A DNA stretch of 64,000 nucleotides, taken from positions 1 to 64,000 of the forward strand of contig JBCCUL010000024.1 in NCBI GenBank assembly GCA_039197065.1. Reading direction: 5' to 3'. The position numbers and the translations under genes are program-made. Position 1 is the first letter of the stretch; each line of letters begins with the position of its first letter. Of this stretch, positions 7,712 to 16,016 are shown in pieces. The notes beneath the pieces are model-generated. The model did no database searches and was not told where the DNA came from. It saw only the letters and a program-made list of their open reading frames with translations. The DNA is from JANQPX01 sp039197065. Lineage in GTDB: Bacteria > Pseudomonadota > Alphaproteobacteria > Geminicoccales > Geminicoccaceae.

Positions 7712-9406
7712 CTAGTGAGGTGGTTCGGGTATGCCGGCAAGGACCAGGCCGAGATGCAGCCGGTCATGATCCTCGTCATCCTGAAACGGCCAGCTATGGA
7801 CATAAGGGATCTGGCTTGCAAACCAGCCACGGCGTTCGACGCTGAGCCGATCGAACCGGCCGATCGCCCGGCGCGCGTCAGCCTTCAGGCCCAGATAGCC
7901 CTGGGTCGCGGCCATCAGCAGATGCGGCCAGTCGTTATCGCCATTGCGTTCGGTCAGGCGTGCCAATGTGCGCTGCGCATCGGCGAAACGGTTGATGCTG
8001 AACTGGACCATGGCCAACCCGAAAAGATAGCGGGGTGCGTGGGGATCGAGACGAATGGCGATGCGAATATGGCCTTCAGCTTCGTCGGCGCGTCCCGCGA
8101 AGAGCAGGGTTCTGCCCCTCGTATAGTGACCAATCGCGCTTTCGGGAGACGAGGCCACCAGGCGCGCTGCCCGTTTGATCGCCAGATCGTGCTGTCCGCG
8201 GGCGGTCAGCATTTCCGAGGTCACCAGTTGCGCCAGCGGATCGTTGTCGGTCGCCAGCGCCAGATGGCGTTCCGCAATCCCGAGCATCGCCGCACGGGTC
8301 AGGCCCTGGCCCACCTGCCAGCGATTTTGCAGACCACCCCAGTAAATGGCCGCCAGGAGGGCGTGGGCGGCGCTGTAGTCCGCCTTCAGCGTCAGAGCGT
8401 TTTCCAGTTCCTCGATCGCCTTGGCGAAGCTGCCGGGCGTGTGGCGGTTGTAAAGGGCAAGGGCCTGCAGATAGGCGTCTTCCGCGATCTCCGATCGGTT
8501 CTCCAGGCTGCGCTCTGCTGCGGCCAATGTCGTTCGGACCGGCGTCTTCAGCGGTCCTGAAACGAGGCCGTGAAAGGGCTGGATCCATTCGTCATCCAGC
8601 GCCGCTCGCTCGCCAGCTTCGATGATCGAGGACGCTTTCGCTATCAGCTTCCGGTCGGAAGACAGATGCGTTGCGATGTCGTGGTCGCGCATGGGCTGAG
8701 CAGCGATGGTCGCCATGTGGATGTCCGCGCTGCTCTCCGAAAGGCCGGTTGCCTCCGCTACTTTGTGCCTTTTTTGTGCCGTCGTCCTGTCGTCGGACGT
8801 TGCAGTCGGCATGACCAGGGCAAAAAGCAGAACCGCGGCCGCGCGCATCAGGGAGGTAGGCAGATAGGCGACAGGCGTTTGCTCGCCCCGCCAGCAATAA
8901 ACGCCGACGCGCTCCTTGATATTCTTGAACCGTTGCTTGCCTAGATTTTCCAATGGGGCTCTGGCATCGGGCGCCAGATGGGAGACGGCCATCTCGGAGA
9001 TGACGATGCTGCCGGGTTCGGCGTTTTCCTGCAGCCTGACCGCCAGATTGACGCCATGGCCGAAGACGTCGCCATTCTCATGGATGGCTGGCGCCACATG
9101 AATGCCGATGCGAAAGACCAGGCGCCGGCATTCCGGAAAGCGGGCTTCGGCCTCGGTGACGATCTCTTGAAACCGGATCATCGCGTCGAGGGCGGCGGCG
9201 GCATCGGAAAAGCTGATAAGCGCGCCGTCACCGGTCGATTTCACGATGGCGCCCCGATGATCGGCGATGACCGGTTCGAGCTTATCTCGCCAGCAGGCCA
9301 TCCAGGCGCGATGGGTGCCGACCTCATCCTGCTCGGTCAGGCGGCTGTAGCCGTGCAGATCGAGGGAAACGATGGCAGCCGAGGGACGATCGGATGGCTG
9401 CGCCAT
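7712..9406 (-). CDS. Adenylate/guanylate cyclase with TPR region
   Basis: A class III nucleotide cyclase. The catalytic domain occupies about residues 10-170: metal-binding Asp16 (SLDLHGYSRL) and Asp60 (STGDGALISF) are present, as are the transition-state residues Asn120 and Arg124 in GVNLAVRLQ. A single membrane segment follows near 185-202. The rest (about 330-560) is helical with TPR-like repeats, so the catalytic domain is probably cytoplasmic and the TPR part on the other side. A TTG lies at 9421, but ATG 9406 has GAGGAG about eight bases upstream and is preferred. The gene stands alone between the cold-shock gene and a repeat. Confidence 0.9.
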   Translation of the reverse strand: MAQPSDRPSAAIVSLDLHGYSRLTEQDEVGTHRAWMACWRDKLEPVIADHRGAIVKSTGDGALISFSDAAAALDAMIRFQEIVTEAEARFPECRRLVFRIGIHVAPAIHENGDVFGHGVNLAVRLQENAEPGSIVISEMAVSHLAPDARAPLENLGKQRFKNIKERVGVYCWRGEQTPVAYLPTSLMRAAAVLLFALVMPTATSDDRTTAQKRHKVAEATGLSESSADIHMATIAAQPMRDHDIATHLSSDRKLIAKASSIIEAGERAALDDEWIQPFHGLVSGPLKTPVRTTLAAAERSLENRSEIAEDAYLQALALYNRHTPGSFAKAIEELENALTLKADYSAAHALLAAIYWGGLQNRWQVGQGLTRAAMLGIAERHLALATDNDPLAQLVTSEMLTARGQHDLAIKRAARLVASSPESAIGHYTRGRTLLFAGRADEAEGHIRIAIRLDPHAPRYLFGLAMVQFSINRFADAQRTLARLTERNGDNDWPHLLMAATQGYLGLKADARRAIGRFDRLSVERRGWFASQIPYVHSWPFQDDEDHDRLHLGLVLAGIPEPPH

Positions 9407-9513
9407 GGCAGCTCTCCTCAAAATCGTTTTGCGATCAAATCATGTCAGAACATTAAACCAAAAATGCTGAAACGCCAAAATCCCCATGATCAGGGCCGGA
9501 ACGGTCGGGCGCT

Positions 9514-9996
9514 TCAGATGGGCGTCACATCTTCGGCCATCGGTCCCTTGGGTCCCATTCTTGTGGTGACGCGCACCCGCTGGTCGGAATCGAGCGTGTT
9601 GAGACCTGTCTTGGTCAGGACGCGCGCGGAGACGAAAATGTCCTTGCCGCCGCCATCGGGAGTTACGAAGCCGAAGCCTTTGGCGGCGTCGAAGAACTTG
9701 ACCGTGCCTTCGACGGTTTCGGTCGGACCATCGTTACCGCCGCGGGACCAGTTGTCTCTGGGCTGGGTCGAGCGCTCGACGCTGTGAATGGCAACCACCT
9801 GCGGTCCCCTGGGCCCAGGGGCGATGTCGCAAACGATCGTGTCGCCCTCGTTAAGCTCCTGATAGCCCGCCTGTCCCAGCACCGAGGCGTGCAGAAAGGC
9901 GTCGCCGCCGCCATCGCCTGGCTGAACGAATCCGAACCCCTTGTTGGGATTGTACCACTTGACCTGAGCCGTAACGTCGTTGGTTTCACCAGGCAT
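9514..9996 (-). CDS. Cold-shock protein with two CSD domains
   Basis: A 160-residue nucleic-acid-binding protein made of two cold-shock domains joined by a glycine- and charge-rich linker. The first (about residues 10-73) has the RNP1 motif KGFGFVQP and RNP2-like DAFLHASVL; the second (about 97-160) has KGFGFVTP and DIFVSARVL. Such double-domain proteins are common in alphaproteobacteria, where they act as RNA chaperones. The start is ATG 9996, preceded by a GGTGGG-type site. It stands as a single gene downstream of xthA on the same strand, separated by one copy of the 3'-end element. Confidence 0.93.
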   Translation of the reverse strand: MPGETNDVTAQVKWYNPNKGFGFVQPGDGGGDAFLHASVLGQAGYQELNEGDTIVCDIAPGPRGPQVVAIHSVERSTQPRDNWSRGGNDGPTETVEGTVKFFDAAKGFGFVTPDGGGKDIFVSARVLTKTGLNTLDSDQRVRVTTRMGPKGPMAEDVTPI

Positions 9997-10141
9997 AATA
10001 GCCCACCGTCATCGTACACTGACAGAATACCAGGTAACGATAGCCGAAATGACCGCTCGCGCAAGTGGCCGCCGGCACCGGCCGGTTCGACTTCGAAGCG
10101 AGTGGTGTGGCCGCATGGGGATATTCTTTCGCCGTCACCCG

Positions 10142-10207
10142 GAAACTTGGCGGCATACCGTCGGCCCAGGCGTTGACGGTGGGAAGTCAATGAGGTGGTC
10201 ACACCAC
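10142..10207 (-). repeat. Two-box 3'-end element, copy A
   Basis: On the minus strand GTGGTGTGACCAC (10195-10207) begins two bases after the xthA stop codon. It is followed by TCATTGACT and, 32 nt after the first box, by GACGGTATGCCGCC (10149-10162) and AAGTTT. The first box is a perfect 5-bp palindrome around GTG. Confidence 0.85.
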
Positions 10208-10209
10208 TG

Positions 10210-11001
10210 TTAGATTGTGACGGTGACCGGCGCGTGGTCGGAGGGTTTGTCCCAGCCGCGGGCGGCGCGCAGGATGGAAGCGTTCTGCACGTCGGCGGCG
10301 AGGTCGGGGCTCACCCAGATGTGATCGAGCCTGCGGCCGCGGTCGGAGGTCGACCAGTCGCGTGCGCGGTAGCTCCACCAGCTGTAGAGGCGTTCCTCGG
10401 GCGGAATGATCTTTCGGACCGCATCGACCCAGCCGGCGCTCGATTGCAGCGTATCCAGGCCCTCTACCTCGACCGGCGTGTGGCTCACCACTTTCAGGAG
10501 CTGCTTGTGGCTCCAGACGTCTGTTTCGAGCGGCGCGATGTTGAGGTCGCCGACGAAGACCGCGCGTCCGCTGGCGACAGCGCCTTTTTCGAACCAGTCG
10601 GTGAGCTCGGCGAGGAAGTCGAGCTTGTGGCCGAATTTCTCGTTCTTGGCGCGATCGGGGATATCGCCGCCTGCAGGAATGTAGAGGTTGTGGAGATCGA
10701 TGCCGCTTTCGAGGCGCACCCGAAGATGGCGGCAGTCGTCCTTGGCGCACCAGTGCAGCGGCTCGCTCTTCTCGATCGGCCGTTTGGCGAGCACGGCGAC
10801 GCCGTGATAGCCGGGCTGGCCGTGGATCGCCTGATGCGGGTAGCCAAGCGCCGCAATCTCGTCTCGTGGAAACAGCTCGTTGGCGACCTTGATCTCCTGC
10901 AGGCAGATCACGTCAGGATCCACCTCTTTGGCAAGGCGTGCCAGGCCCTCGATGCGCAGGCGCACGGAGTTCACGTTCCAGGTCGTGATCGTCAGCGGCA
11001 A
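10210..11001 (-). CDS. xthA: Exodeoxyribonuclease III
   Basis: A Mg-dependent apurinic/apyrimidinic endonuclease and 3'-5' exonuclease of base excision repair (EEP superfamily). The motifs are intact: TWNVNSVR, the catalytic CLQEIK, YHGVAV, VGDLNIAP (Asp and Asn) and the C-terminal SDHAPV with the catalytic His. At 263 residues it has the family length. The start is TTG at 11001, with GGAGG seven bases upstream. It is followed at its stop codon by a copy of the two-box element. Confidence 0.95.
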   Translation of the reverse strand: MPLTITTWNVNSVRLRIEGLARLAKEVDPDVICLQEIKVANELFPRDEIAALGYPHQAIHGQPGYHGVAVLAKRPIEKSEPLHWCAKDDCRHLRVRLESGIDLHNLYIPAGGDIPDRAKNEKFGHKLDFLAELTDWFEKGAVASGRAVFVGDLNIAPLETDVWSHKQLLKVVSHTPVEVEGLDTLQSSAGWVDAVRKIIPPEERLYSWWSYRARDWSTSDRGRRLDHIWVSPDLAADVQNASILRAARGWDKPSDHAPVTVTI

Positions 11002-11165
11002 AGCCCCGTCCTCCAGTCCTGCATCATTCTACCAACGCATGATTGCATTCGATTGCCGGCCATGATACCCAGCGCTCCCGTCGTCGACAGCAGGCCGGTC
11101 ATGGCGAATTGCAGACCCTCTGTAGGCGGCAGTTCATACGCATTTTATTGAAGGGATGAAAGCCC

Positions 11166-11576
11166 ATGTCCGAGGCCTTCGGTCAACATCTTGTGGTCGA
11201 TGCCGCCGGTTGCAACGATCGGATCAGCGACCGGGACGCGATCGCCGCGTTCGCTCAGGATTTGGTGCAGGCGATCGACATGAAGGCTTACGGCGCCCCC
11301 TGGATCGAGCATTTCGGCCATGATCTGCCCAAGGCGTCGGGCTTCACGCTGGTGCAGCTGATCGAGACCAGCAATGTGTCCGCTCACTTCTGCGATGACA
11401 GCGGCGAGGCTTATTTCGATATTTTTTCCTGCAAGGATTTTGACGAGCAGACGGCGCTCGACGTGATTGCGCGGCATTTCGAGCCCAATGTCTGCGAGAC
11501 GCGTTCGCTCACCAGACAGGCGCCGCGGTCGGCGGCCGGCGGCCAGCCCGGAACGGATGCCAAGCTGGCGAGCTGA
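11166..11576 (+). CDS. speH: S-adenosylmethionine decarboxylase proenzyme (SpeH type)
   Basis: AdoMet decarboxylase supplies decarboxylated AdoMet for spermidine synthesis. The self-processing site aligns with the small bacterial class: Ser69 (pyruvoyl precursor), His74 and Cys89 have exactly the spacing of Ser63/His68/Cys83 of the Thermotoga maritima enzyme as I remember it. Here Thr, not Glu, precedes the serine. The motif YFDIFSCK is typical. The start is ATG 11166 with GAAGGGATG upstream. No spermidine synthase lies beside it. Confidence 0.85.
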   Translation: MSEAFGQHLVVDAAGCNDRISDRDAIAAFAQDLVQAIDMKAYGAPWIEHFGHDLPKASGFTLVQLIETSNVSAHFCDDSGEAYFDIFSCKDFDEQTALDVIARHFEPNVCETRSLTRQAPRSAAGGQPGTDAKLAS

Positions 11577-11770
11577 GCTTCCGAAGCGCTTTACTGACGG
11601 GTTCAATTGAGAATTGACAGTCATCGGCTATTGTCAATTGCTGAGAGCTCGCGCTTGTATTGAAAATCAGCGTGAATTTCCGCCGAAAACTTTGGTTGAT
11701 TCTTTTTTTATTTCGAAAACAATAATGGTTCATCGATACTGAATTTCAAAAGCTGATCCGGAGCGATTTT
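11577..11770. other. AT-rich gap before the toxin gene
   Basis: About 190 bp with clearly lower GC than its surroundings, including a T-run and AT-rich blocks around 11650-11735, and GGAG at 11760-11763 serving the next start. No RNA gene seen. The composition break fits the left edge of a transferred toxin-immunity cassette. Confidence 0.5.
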
Positions 11771-13063
11771 ATGTCTCTTGGCGGACTGACAGGTGCGGGC
11801 GGCGGCACGATCATGGGAACTCCGGCGTCCCCTTCACGAAAGCAGCCTGATACATCGGATCTCGTCAGCTCTGCGCGAAGCGGGCTGCCCAATGGCGACG
11901 GCGGCAAACTGGGCGCCGGTAGCGACAAAGCCGATCGCGATCGGCCGAGCAGCGATCGTTCGGGCCTCGACGTGCCGACCGAGAAACAAAGCCAGGAATT
12001 GCGCGCTTTCGATGCGGTGCAGGGGCGGCCAAGTCTTGGCGATGAGCAACCCGGTGGTGGGCAAGAAGGCAAACGAGAAGGCAGCTTTGTGGGTTGCGCT
12101 GCTGGCGCAGCTAGAGATGTAGTCGTTGGAACGGTTAAAGGTCTCTATGACACTGCCAAGGACGCCGGTGGTGCCATGCTGGACAAGGCCGGCGTCGATG
12201 GATTTGAGGGGCATTCGGAACGCACGGCCGATCGGGTCAGCGCGGTGGTTGACGGCGGCAAGAATGTTGCCGGAGCTGGCATCGACGTCGGTGGTGCCGT
12301 GCTGGACAAAGCTGGCGTTGATGGCTTTGAGGGCCACTCGGAACGCACAGCCGCTCGTGGCGCAGCCATCGGCGAAGTGGCGTCGGATGAGTGGGCGGAA
12401 TTCAAGGCCGAAGTCGAGAACGGCGACAGCTGCGCGCTTGGTGATCGAGTGGGTACAGGAGTGGGCGTTGCTGCCACGGCCGTCGGTGGCGGCGCGTTAT
12501 ATAAGGGCGGCAAACTGTTGGCCAAGATGGGCGGAAAGGACGGGGCAGATGGTCCAGACGCTAAACTGGCGTCACCTGATGTCGCCCAACGCTACGATGA
12601 TCTGAAGAGCCAAGGTCACGGTCCTCAACGCCATGGTCCCAACGTGACGACGCAGCAGCTCGAGGATCGAGTGCTCAAAGGGCACGATCCGATGACTGGC
12701 GGCACCACCGATGGCGTCACAGGCGGAACGCATCGTCAGGAGCGGACGGCTACGAGGATCAAGTCAGCGGAAGACTTCGTTGCGGCGGAAGGCAAGGTCC
12801 GTGGCAGCCAAGAATACCGAGATGCCAAAGATGCGGCTCTTGAGTCTGACGATCCGACATTCAAGGTCAGGATCCCTTTGGACCAAGCCCTTGGGGAGGG
12901 GTATGCTGACAAAGTTGAGGGTAGAACTCGAATTGGATCGAAAGGGAATCCTGAAGGGACGAAGCCAACGGACTTAGAGAACGGAGACATGATCGCTGCT
13001 TATCGTTTCAAACCAGACTCCGAGCCTCAGCTGATCACGATGTACCCAGTACCAGGAAAGTAA
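11771..13063 (+). CDS. Probable polymorphic toxin with RNase-like C-terminal domain
   Basis: A 430-residue modular protein. Residues 1-105 are low-complexity Gly/Ser/Asp-rich. Residues 133-154 and 174-195 are a near-perfect duplication with a 41-residue period (LDKAGVDGFEGHSERTA). Residues 226-250 are glycine-rich and hydrophobic, like a translocation segment. From about 268 comes a compact domain starting with HGPQRHGPNVT and L-x-x-R and ending with GEGY, AAYRF and LITMYPV, the pattern of RNase-fold (BECR-like) polymorphic toxin tips as I know them. The catalytic residues are not proven. No PAAR, Rhs or two-partner secretion domain is visible. GGAG lies seven bases before the ATG. An acidic 91-residue gene follows one base after the stop, as expected for its immunity protein. 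Confidence 0.65.
   Translation: MSLGGLTGAGGGTIMGTPASPSRKQPDTSDLVSSARSGLPNGDGGKLGAGSDKADRDRPSSDRSGLDVPTEKQSQELRAFDAVQGRPSLGDEQPGGGQEGKREGSFVGCAAGAARDVVVGTVKGLYDTAKDAGGAMLDKAGVDGFEGHSERTADRVSAVVDGGKNVAGAGIDVGGAVLDKAGVDGFEGHSERTAARGAAIGEVASDEWAEFKAEVENGDSCALGDRVGTGVGVAATAVGGGALYKGGKLLAKMGGKDGADGPDAKLASPDVAQRYDDLKSQGHGPQRHGPNVTTQQLEDRVLKGHDPMTGGTTDGVTGGTHRQERTATRIKSAEDFVAAEGKVRGSQEYRDAKDAALESDDPTFKVRIPLDQALGEGYADKVEGRTRIGSKGNPEGTKPTDLENGDMIAAYRFKPDSEPQLITMYPVPGK
12167..12352 (+). repeat. Internal duplication in the toxin gene
   Basis: Two copies of a segment of about 63 nt begin at 12167 and 12290 (period 123 bp, 41 codons). They encode nearly identical peptides but differ at many third codon positions, so the duplication is old and kept by selection on the protein. 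Confidence 0.8.
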
Positions 13064-13064
13064 A

Positions 13065-13340
13065 ATGACCATTGCATCGTCATACCCAATTGTATCCAAA
13101 TTGATCGGCCTCCATTGCGACGCAAATGCCTTCGATCTGGATGGCTTTAGAGATCATCTTGCTGGCGAAAAATGGAAGAAGCTAAACCCGACATTTCTTG
13201 CTGATTTCCAGAAGGTCATTGATGAGCGCTTGATGACCATCAAGGAATACGAAGATCTGACCAACGAAGACTTCGATACTGAGGATGAACTCTACGAGCA
13301 TCTTCAGGAAGTCCATGACTACATCAGCCGTGATGGCTAG
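13065..13340 (+). CDS. Probable immunity protein of the upstream toxin
   Basis: A 91-residue, strongly acidic cytoplasmic protein without signal peptide or membrane segment; the C-terminal third is dominated by Asp, Glu and Tyr (NEDFDTEDELYEHLQEVHDY). It starts one base after the toxin stop, with AGGAAAG about six bases upstream. Its codon use is less GC-rich than the neighbouring core genes, like the end of the toxin gene. The family is not recognised. The immunity role is inferred from position, size and charge. Confidence 0.65.
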   Translation: MTIASSYPIVSKLIGLHCDANAFDLDGFRDHLAGEKWKKLNPTFLADFQKVIDERLMTIKEYEDLTNEDFDTEDELYEHLQEVHDYISRDG

Positions 13341-13365
13341 GCGCGCCGTCTAGCGAATAGTTGCC

Positions 13366-14250
13366 TCACCCCTCCCTCAACAGCCTGAAGCCCACCAGGA
13401 TGTGCTTCAGATCCGCCGGGCGCGTATGCCTTGCTGCCGGGCGGCAGACGCCGCAGCCTTTGTCGTCCCAGCTTCCCCCTTTGACGAAGAACCGGCGTTC
13501 GCCACGGCCGCTGGCCGTCCATTCGTAGACTTGGCCTGCGGCGTCGAGCATGTCGAAGGGGCTGGCTCCGTGGAGGTAGTTGCCGACGGGTTCGGTATCG
13601 AAGGGGCCGAGGTCGTGGCTGTTCAGGGCTTCTTCGTCCCAGTCATTGCCCCAGGGGAAGGTGTAGCCCTCAAGGCCGCGGGCGGCTTTTTCCCATTCGA
13701 TTTCGGTGGGCAGGCGCCAGGTTTCGCCGGTGACGTCGGAGAACCAGGCGGCGTAGGCCAGGGCGTCGTCGTGGCTTACCAGGACCACGGGATGAATGTC
13801 CCGTCCCTCGGGCGGTCGACCGTCGGCCCAGGCATAACGGCGGGTGCTTTCATAGGGGTGGACGAGACCGTAGCTCTTCCAGGTACCTTCGTCGACGTCG
13901 GGGGCGGGATGGCCGGTGGCGTCGATGAACTGGGCGTAGGCGGCGTTGGTGACCGGGGTCTGCATGATCGAGAAGCCGACGGTTTCTGCCTCTTCTCTGG
14001 GGCGTTCCCGATCATACCAGCCCTGATCCCGCGTGACGCTGTGGTTGTAGGCTGCCTCGTCCAGCTTATAGGCAAGCTCACGCTCCGCTTCGGTCGAGCC
14101 CGCGATGAAGGCGCCGGCCGGAACGTCGACGATGTAGGGCAGTTTGACGAGGGGGGTGATCGGCTGCGGCTTGATCACGGCTTCCGAGTGGTGGGAGCAG
14201 CTCATTAGCAGGGTGAGCAGGGCGGCGAGGCTGAGACGGTGAGCGAGCAT
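13366..14250 (-). CDS. Formylglycine-generating-enzyme-like (SUMF1 domain) lipoprotein
   Basis: A lipoprotein (lipobox LLMS-C about 17 residues in) carrying one SUMF1/FGE-sulfatase domain. Typical blocks are PYIVDVPAGAFIAGS, TPVTNAAYAQFI, WRLPTEIEWEKAARG, YTFPWGNDW and the closing GGSWDD and VGFRLLR. True formylglycine-generating enzymes carry two cysteines two and seven residues after GGSW. Here the cysteines fall five and eight residues after it, so the canonical active pair is not present and the protein may only bind or modify something else. An extended frame runs to 14361 inside coq9; the ATG at 14250 starts a proper signal peptide. It lies 28 bp after coq9. Confidence 0.85.
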   Translation of the reverse strand: MLAHRLSLAALLTLLMSCSHHSEAVIKPQPITPLVKLPYIVDVPAGAFIAGSTEAERELAYKLDEAAYNHSVTRDQGWYDRERPREEAETVGFSIMQTPVTNAAYAQFIDATGHPAPDVDEGTWKSYGLVHPYESTRRYAWADGRPPEGRDIHPVVLVSHDDALAYAAWFSDVTGETWRLPTEIEWEKAARGLEGYTFPWGNDWDEEALNSHDLGPFDTEPVGNYLHGASPFDMLDAAGQVYEWTASGRGERRFFVKGGSWDDKGCGVCRPAARHTRPADLKHILVGFRLLREG

Positions 14251-14278
14251 GGGTTCGTCATCCCTGGCGAGATTTGCC

Positions 14279-14911
14279 TCAAGCTTTGAGCGGATTGAAG
14301 CGGTCGAGATTCTTGAAGAGGCCTTCGACCTGACCGCGCAGTCTGCCGATCTGCATGACATTGTCGATCCGGCGATCCAGGAAGGCCCAGCTATCCTCCA
14401 GGCCGGGGGATTGATCCTCTAGCCAGTAGAAGAAGGTGCTGGTCCAGACCGCGAGCAGCAGGCCGCGCTTGGTGTAGTAGCTGGCGTCGTCGGCGCGATC
14501 GCCGGCGAGCGCCCAGATCAGATCGACCGAGCGCCAAAGGGCGGGGCCTGCGACCAGCGCATTGCTGGGGAGAAGGCGGGCGGCGATGGCCCGGCGCATG
14601 GCTTCGCGATGGGGGGAGAGGATTTCGAGGCGCATTCTGACCAGCCGGGCGATCCGCTCGCGGATGCGCAGACGGTCGATGGCGCGTTGGTCGACGGCTT
14701 CCACCAGGCGGCGATCGGCCCAGACGTCGAGATGGGCGAGCAGGTCGTCCCCGCCGCGCGGAAAGAGCCGCTTGGCGGTCGCGGGATCGACGCCGATGTC
14801 GGCGGCGCCGGCGAAGAGAGCGCGCCGGTTCCAGCCGTCGAAGGGCACATGCTGGAGGGCGACCTCAAGGATCTGGTCCCGCTGGCTTTGGCGTTCGACC
14901 GCTTTGCTCAT
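14279..14911 (-). CDS. coq9: COQ9 family protein (ubiquinone biosynthesis)
   Basis: A 210-residue COQ9 family protein, a TetR-like helical fold that binds lipids and supports ubiquinone biosynthesis in alphaproteobacteria and mitochondria. Diagnostic segments are LFPRGGDDLLAH, the conserved LWRSVDLIWALAGD, then YTKRGLLLAVW and the final WAFLDRRIDNVMQ. The ATG overlaps the stop of the second deformylase by four bases. Nearby rpsU is a frequent neighbour of coq9 in this class. Confidence 0.88.
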   Translation of the reverse strand: MSKAVERQSQRDQILEVALQHVPFDGWNRRALFAGAADIGVDPATAKRLFPRGGDDLLAHLDVWADRRLVEAVDQRAIDRLRIRERIARLVRMRLEILSPHREAMRRAIAARLLPSNALVAGPALWRSVDLIWALAGDRADDASYYTKRGLLLAVWTSTFFYWLEDQSPGLEDSWAFLDRRIDNVMQIGRLRGQVEGLFKNLDRFNPLKA

Positions 14912-15531
14912 GCTCTCGCCTCCTCGGTTTCGTCGGCATCGGGCCGAACGTCGGCAGCGTGCCGAGCGTCGGCATCGGGCCCAGCATCGGCAGCGAGCCG
15001 AGCTTCGGCCTGGGCGCGCTCGATGACATGCTTCATCTCGGTGTCGAAGCTCAGCTGGGTAAGGTCCGACATGCGCATCGGGTAGAGGACGCCGTCGAGA
15101 TGATCGACTTCATGCTGCACGACGCGCGCGTGCAGGCCATCCGCCTCGCGTTCGATGACGCGTCCCTCGGGCGAGAGGCCGCGATAGCCGATGCGCGCAT
15201 GGCGCGGCACCAGCCCCTGCAGCCCGGGAATGGAGAGGCAGCCTTCGATGCCGAGCTCGATCCCGTCGTCCAGGGGTTCGATTTCCGGGTTGATCAGCAC
15301 GACCGGCGGCCGGTTGGCGCTTTCTTCCCGGTCGGGCGCGTCCAGAAACAGGATGAGCCGGAGGGACTGGTAGACCTGCGGCGCCGCGAGACCGATGCCC
15401 TGGGCGTCCGCCATGGTCTCCTTCATGTCGCCGATCAGGCGCTGAATGCGTTCGGCGCTCGGGTCCTCGATGCGCTCGGCCGGATCGACCAGCACATCAT
15501 GGCCCATGCGGGCGATTTTCAAGATAGCCAT
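14908..15531 (-). CDS. def: Peptide deformylase (copy 2)
   Basis: A second deformylase with all three motifs: GIGLAAPQV, EGCLSIPG and QHEVDHLDG, so it should be active. The motif 2 surroundings (PGLQGLVPRH) differ from copy 1 at 2344-2850. The C-terminus carries an Ala/Asp-rich tail of about 30 residues with a 12-residue repeat (36-bp period, units starting near 14932 and 14968), not needed for the fold. Starts at 15540 or 15531 are possible, neither with a clear Shine-Dalgarno; 15531 (MAILKIARMG) is the family-like one. It overlaps coq9 by four bases. Confidence 0.93.
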   Translation of the reverse strand: MAILKIARMGHDVLVDPAERIEDPSAERIQRLIGDMKETMADAQGIGLAAPQVYQSLRLILFLDAPDREESANRPPVVLINPEIEPLDDGIELGIEGCLSIPGLQGLVPRHARIGYRGLSPEGRVIEREADGLHARVVQHEVDHLDGVLYPMRMSDLTQLSFDTEMKHVIERAQAEARLAADAGPDADARHAADVRPDADETEEARA

Positions 15532-15618
15532 GGCGAACATTTAAGCCGGTTGTCGCCCGCTGGCCAGCCCTGGCAGGGGGCGGAATGGCGCTGCTGGATC
15601 TGCCGGTCTGAAAAGAGT

Positions 15619-15647
15619 TTGTTAAGAAGGTCTGAACTTGCTATAAC
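15619..15647 (+). promoter_or_regulatory. Predicted sigma-70 promoter of rpsU
   Basis: TTGTTA at 15619-15624 and TATAAC at 15642-15647 are separated by 17 bp, about 80 bp upstream of the rpsU start. The fit to a housekeeping promoter is good for this GC-rich genome, but it is predicted by eye only. Confidence 0.45.
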
Positions 15648-15728
15648 CATGTGTAACGGATCGCTCTGCTCGTGCGGGGGGATCTATTTTCGTTTGTTCA
15701 GAATGTGACGAATGGAGTGCAAGGCCCC

Positions 15729-15932
15729 GTGGAAGTTCAGGTTCGCGATAACAATGTCGACCAGGCGCTGCGCGCGCTCAAGAAGAAGATGCAGCGCGAA
15801 GGCCTGTATCGTGAGATGAGGATGCGCCGCCATTACGAGAAGCCCTCGGAGAAGCGTGCGAGGGAAAAGGCCGAAGCGATCCGCCGCTTCCGGAAGCTGC
15901 AGAGAAAGCGCCGGGAACGGGACGAGATCTGA
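15729..15932 (+). CDS. rpsU: 30S ribosomal protein S21
   Basis: S21 is a small basic protein of the 30S subunit near the anti-Shine-Dalgarno region. From the GTG at 15729 the protein is 67 residues: VEVQVRDNNVDQALRALKKK, then the REMRMRRHYEKPSEKRAREK core and an Arg/Lys-rich tail, as in other alphaproteobacteria. The frame continues upstream to 15672, but family proteins begin right at this Val. GGAG at 15714-15717 lies eleven bases before the GTG. A hairpin with a T-run follows the gene. Confidence 0.94.
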   Translation: MEVQVRDNNVDQALRALKKKMQREGLYREMRMRRHYEKPSEKRAREKAEAIRRFRKLQRKRRERDEI

Positions 15933-15980
15933 GGCGAGACGCCTCAGCTCCAAGTTTCCAAGAGCCTGAGATGCATGAAG

Positions 15981-16008
15981 GCCCGAATAGGTACCGAATC
16001 GGGCTTTT
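15981..16008 (+). terminator. Rho-independent terminator after rpsU
   Basis: GCCCGA (15981-15986) pairs with TCGGGC (15999-16004) around a 12-nt loop and is followed by TTTT. It lies about 50 bp after the rpsU stop and just before the convergent OsmC gene. Confidence 0.6.
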
Positions 16009-16016
16009 GGCGTTTG

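Noticed and set aside
10096..10112. A further GTGGTGTGGCC match near 10101
   Set aside because: No palindrome completion or second box; probably chance.
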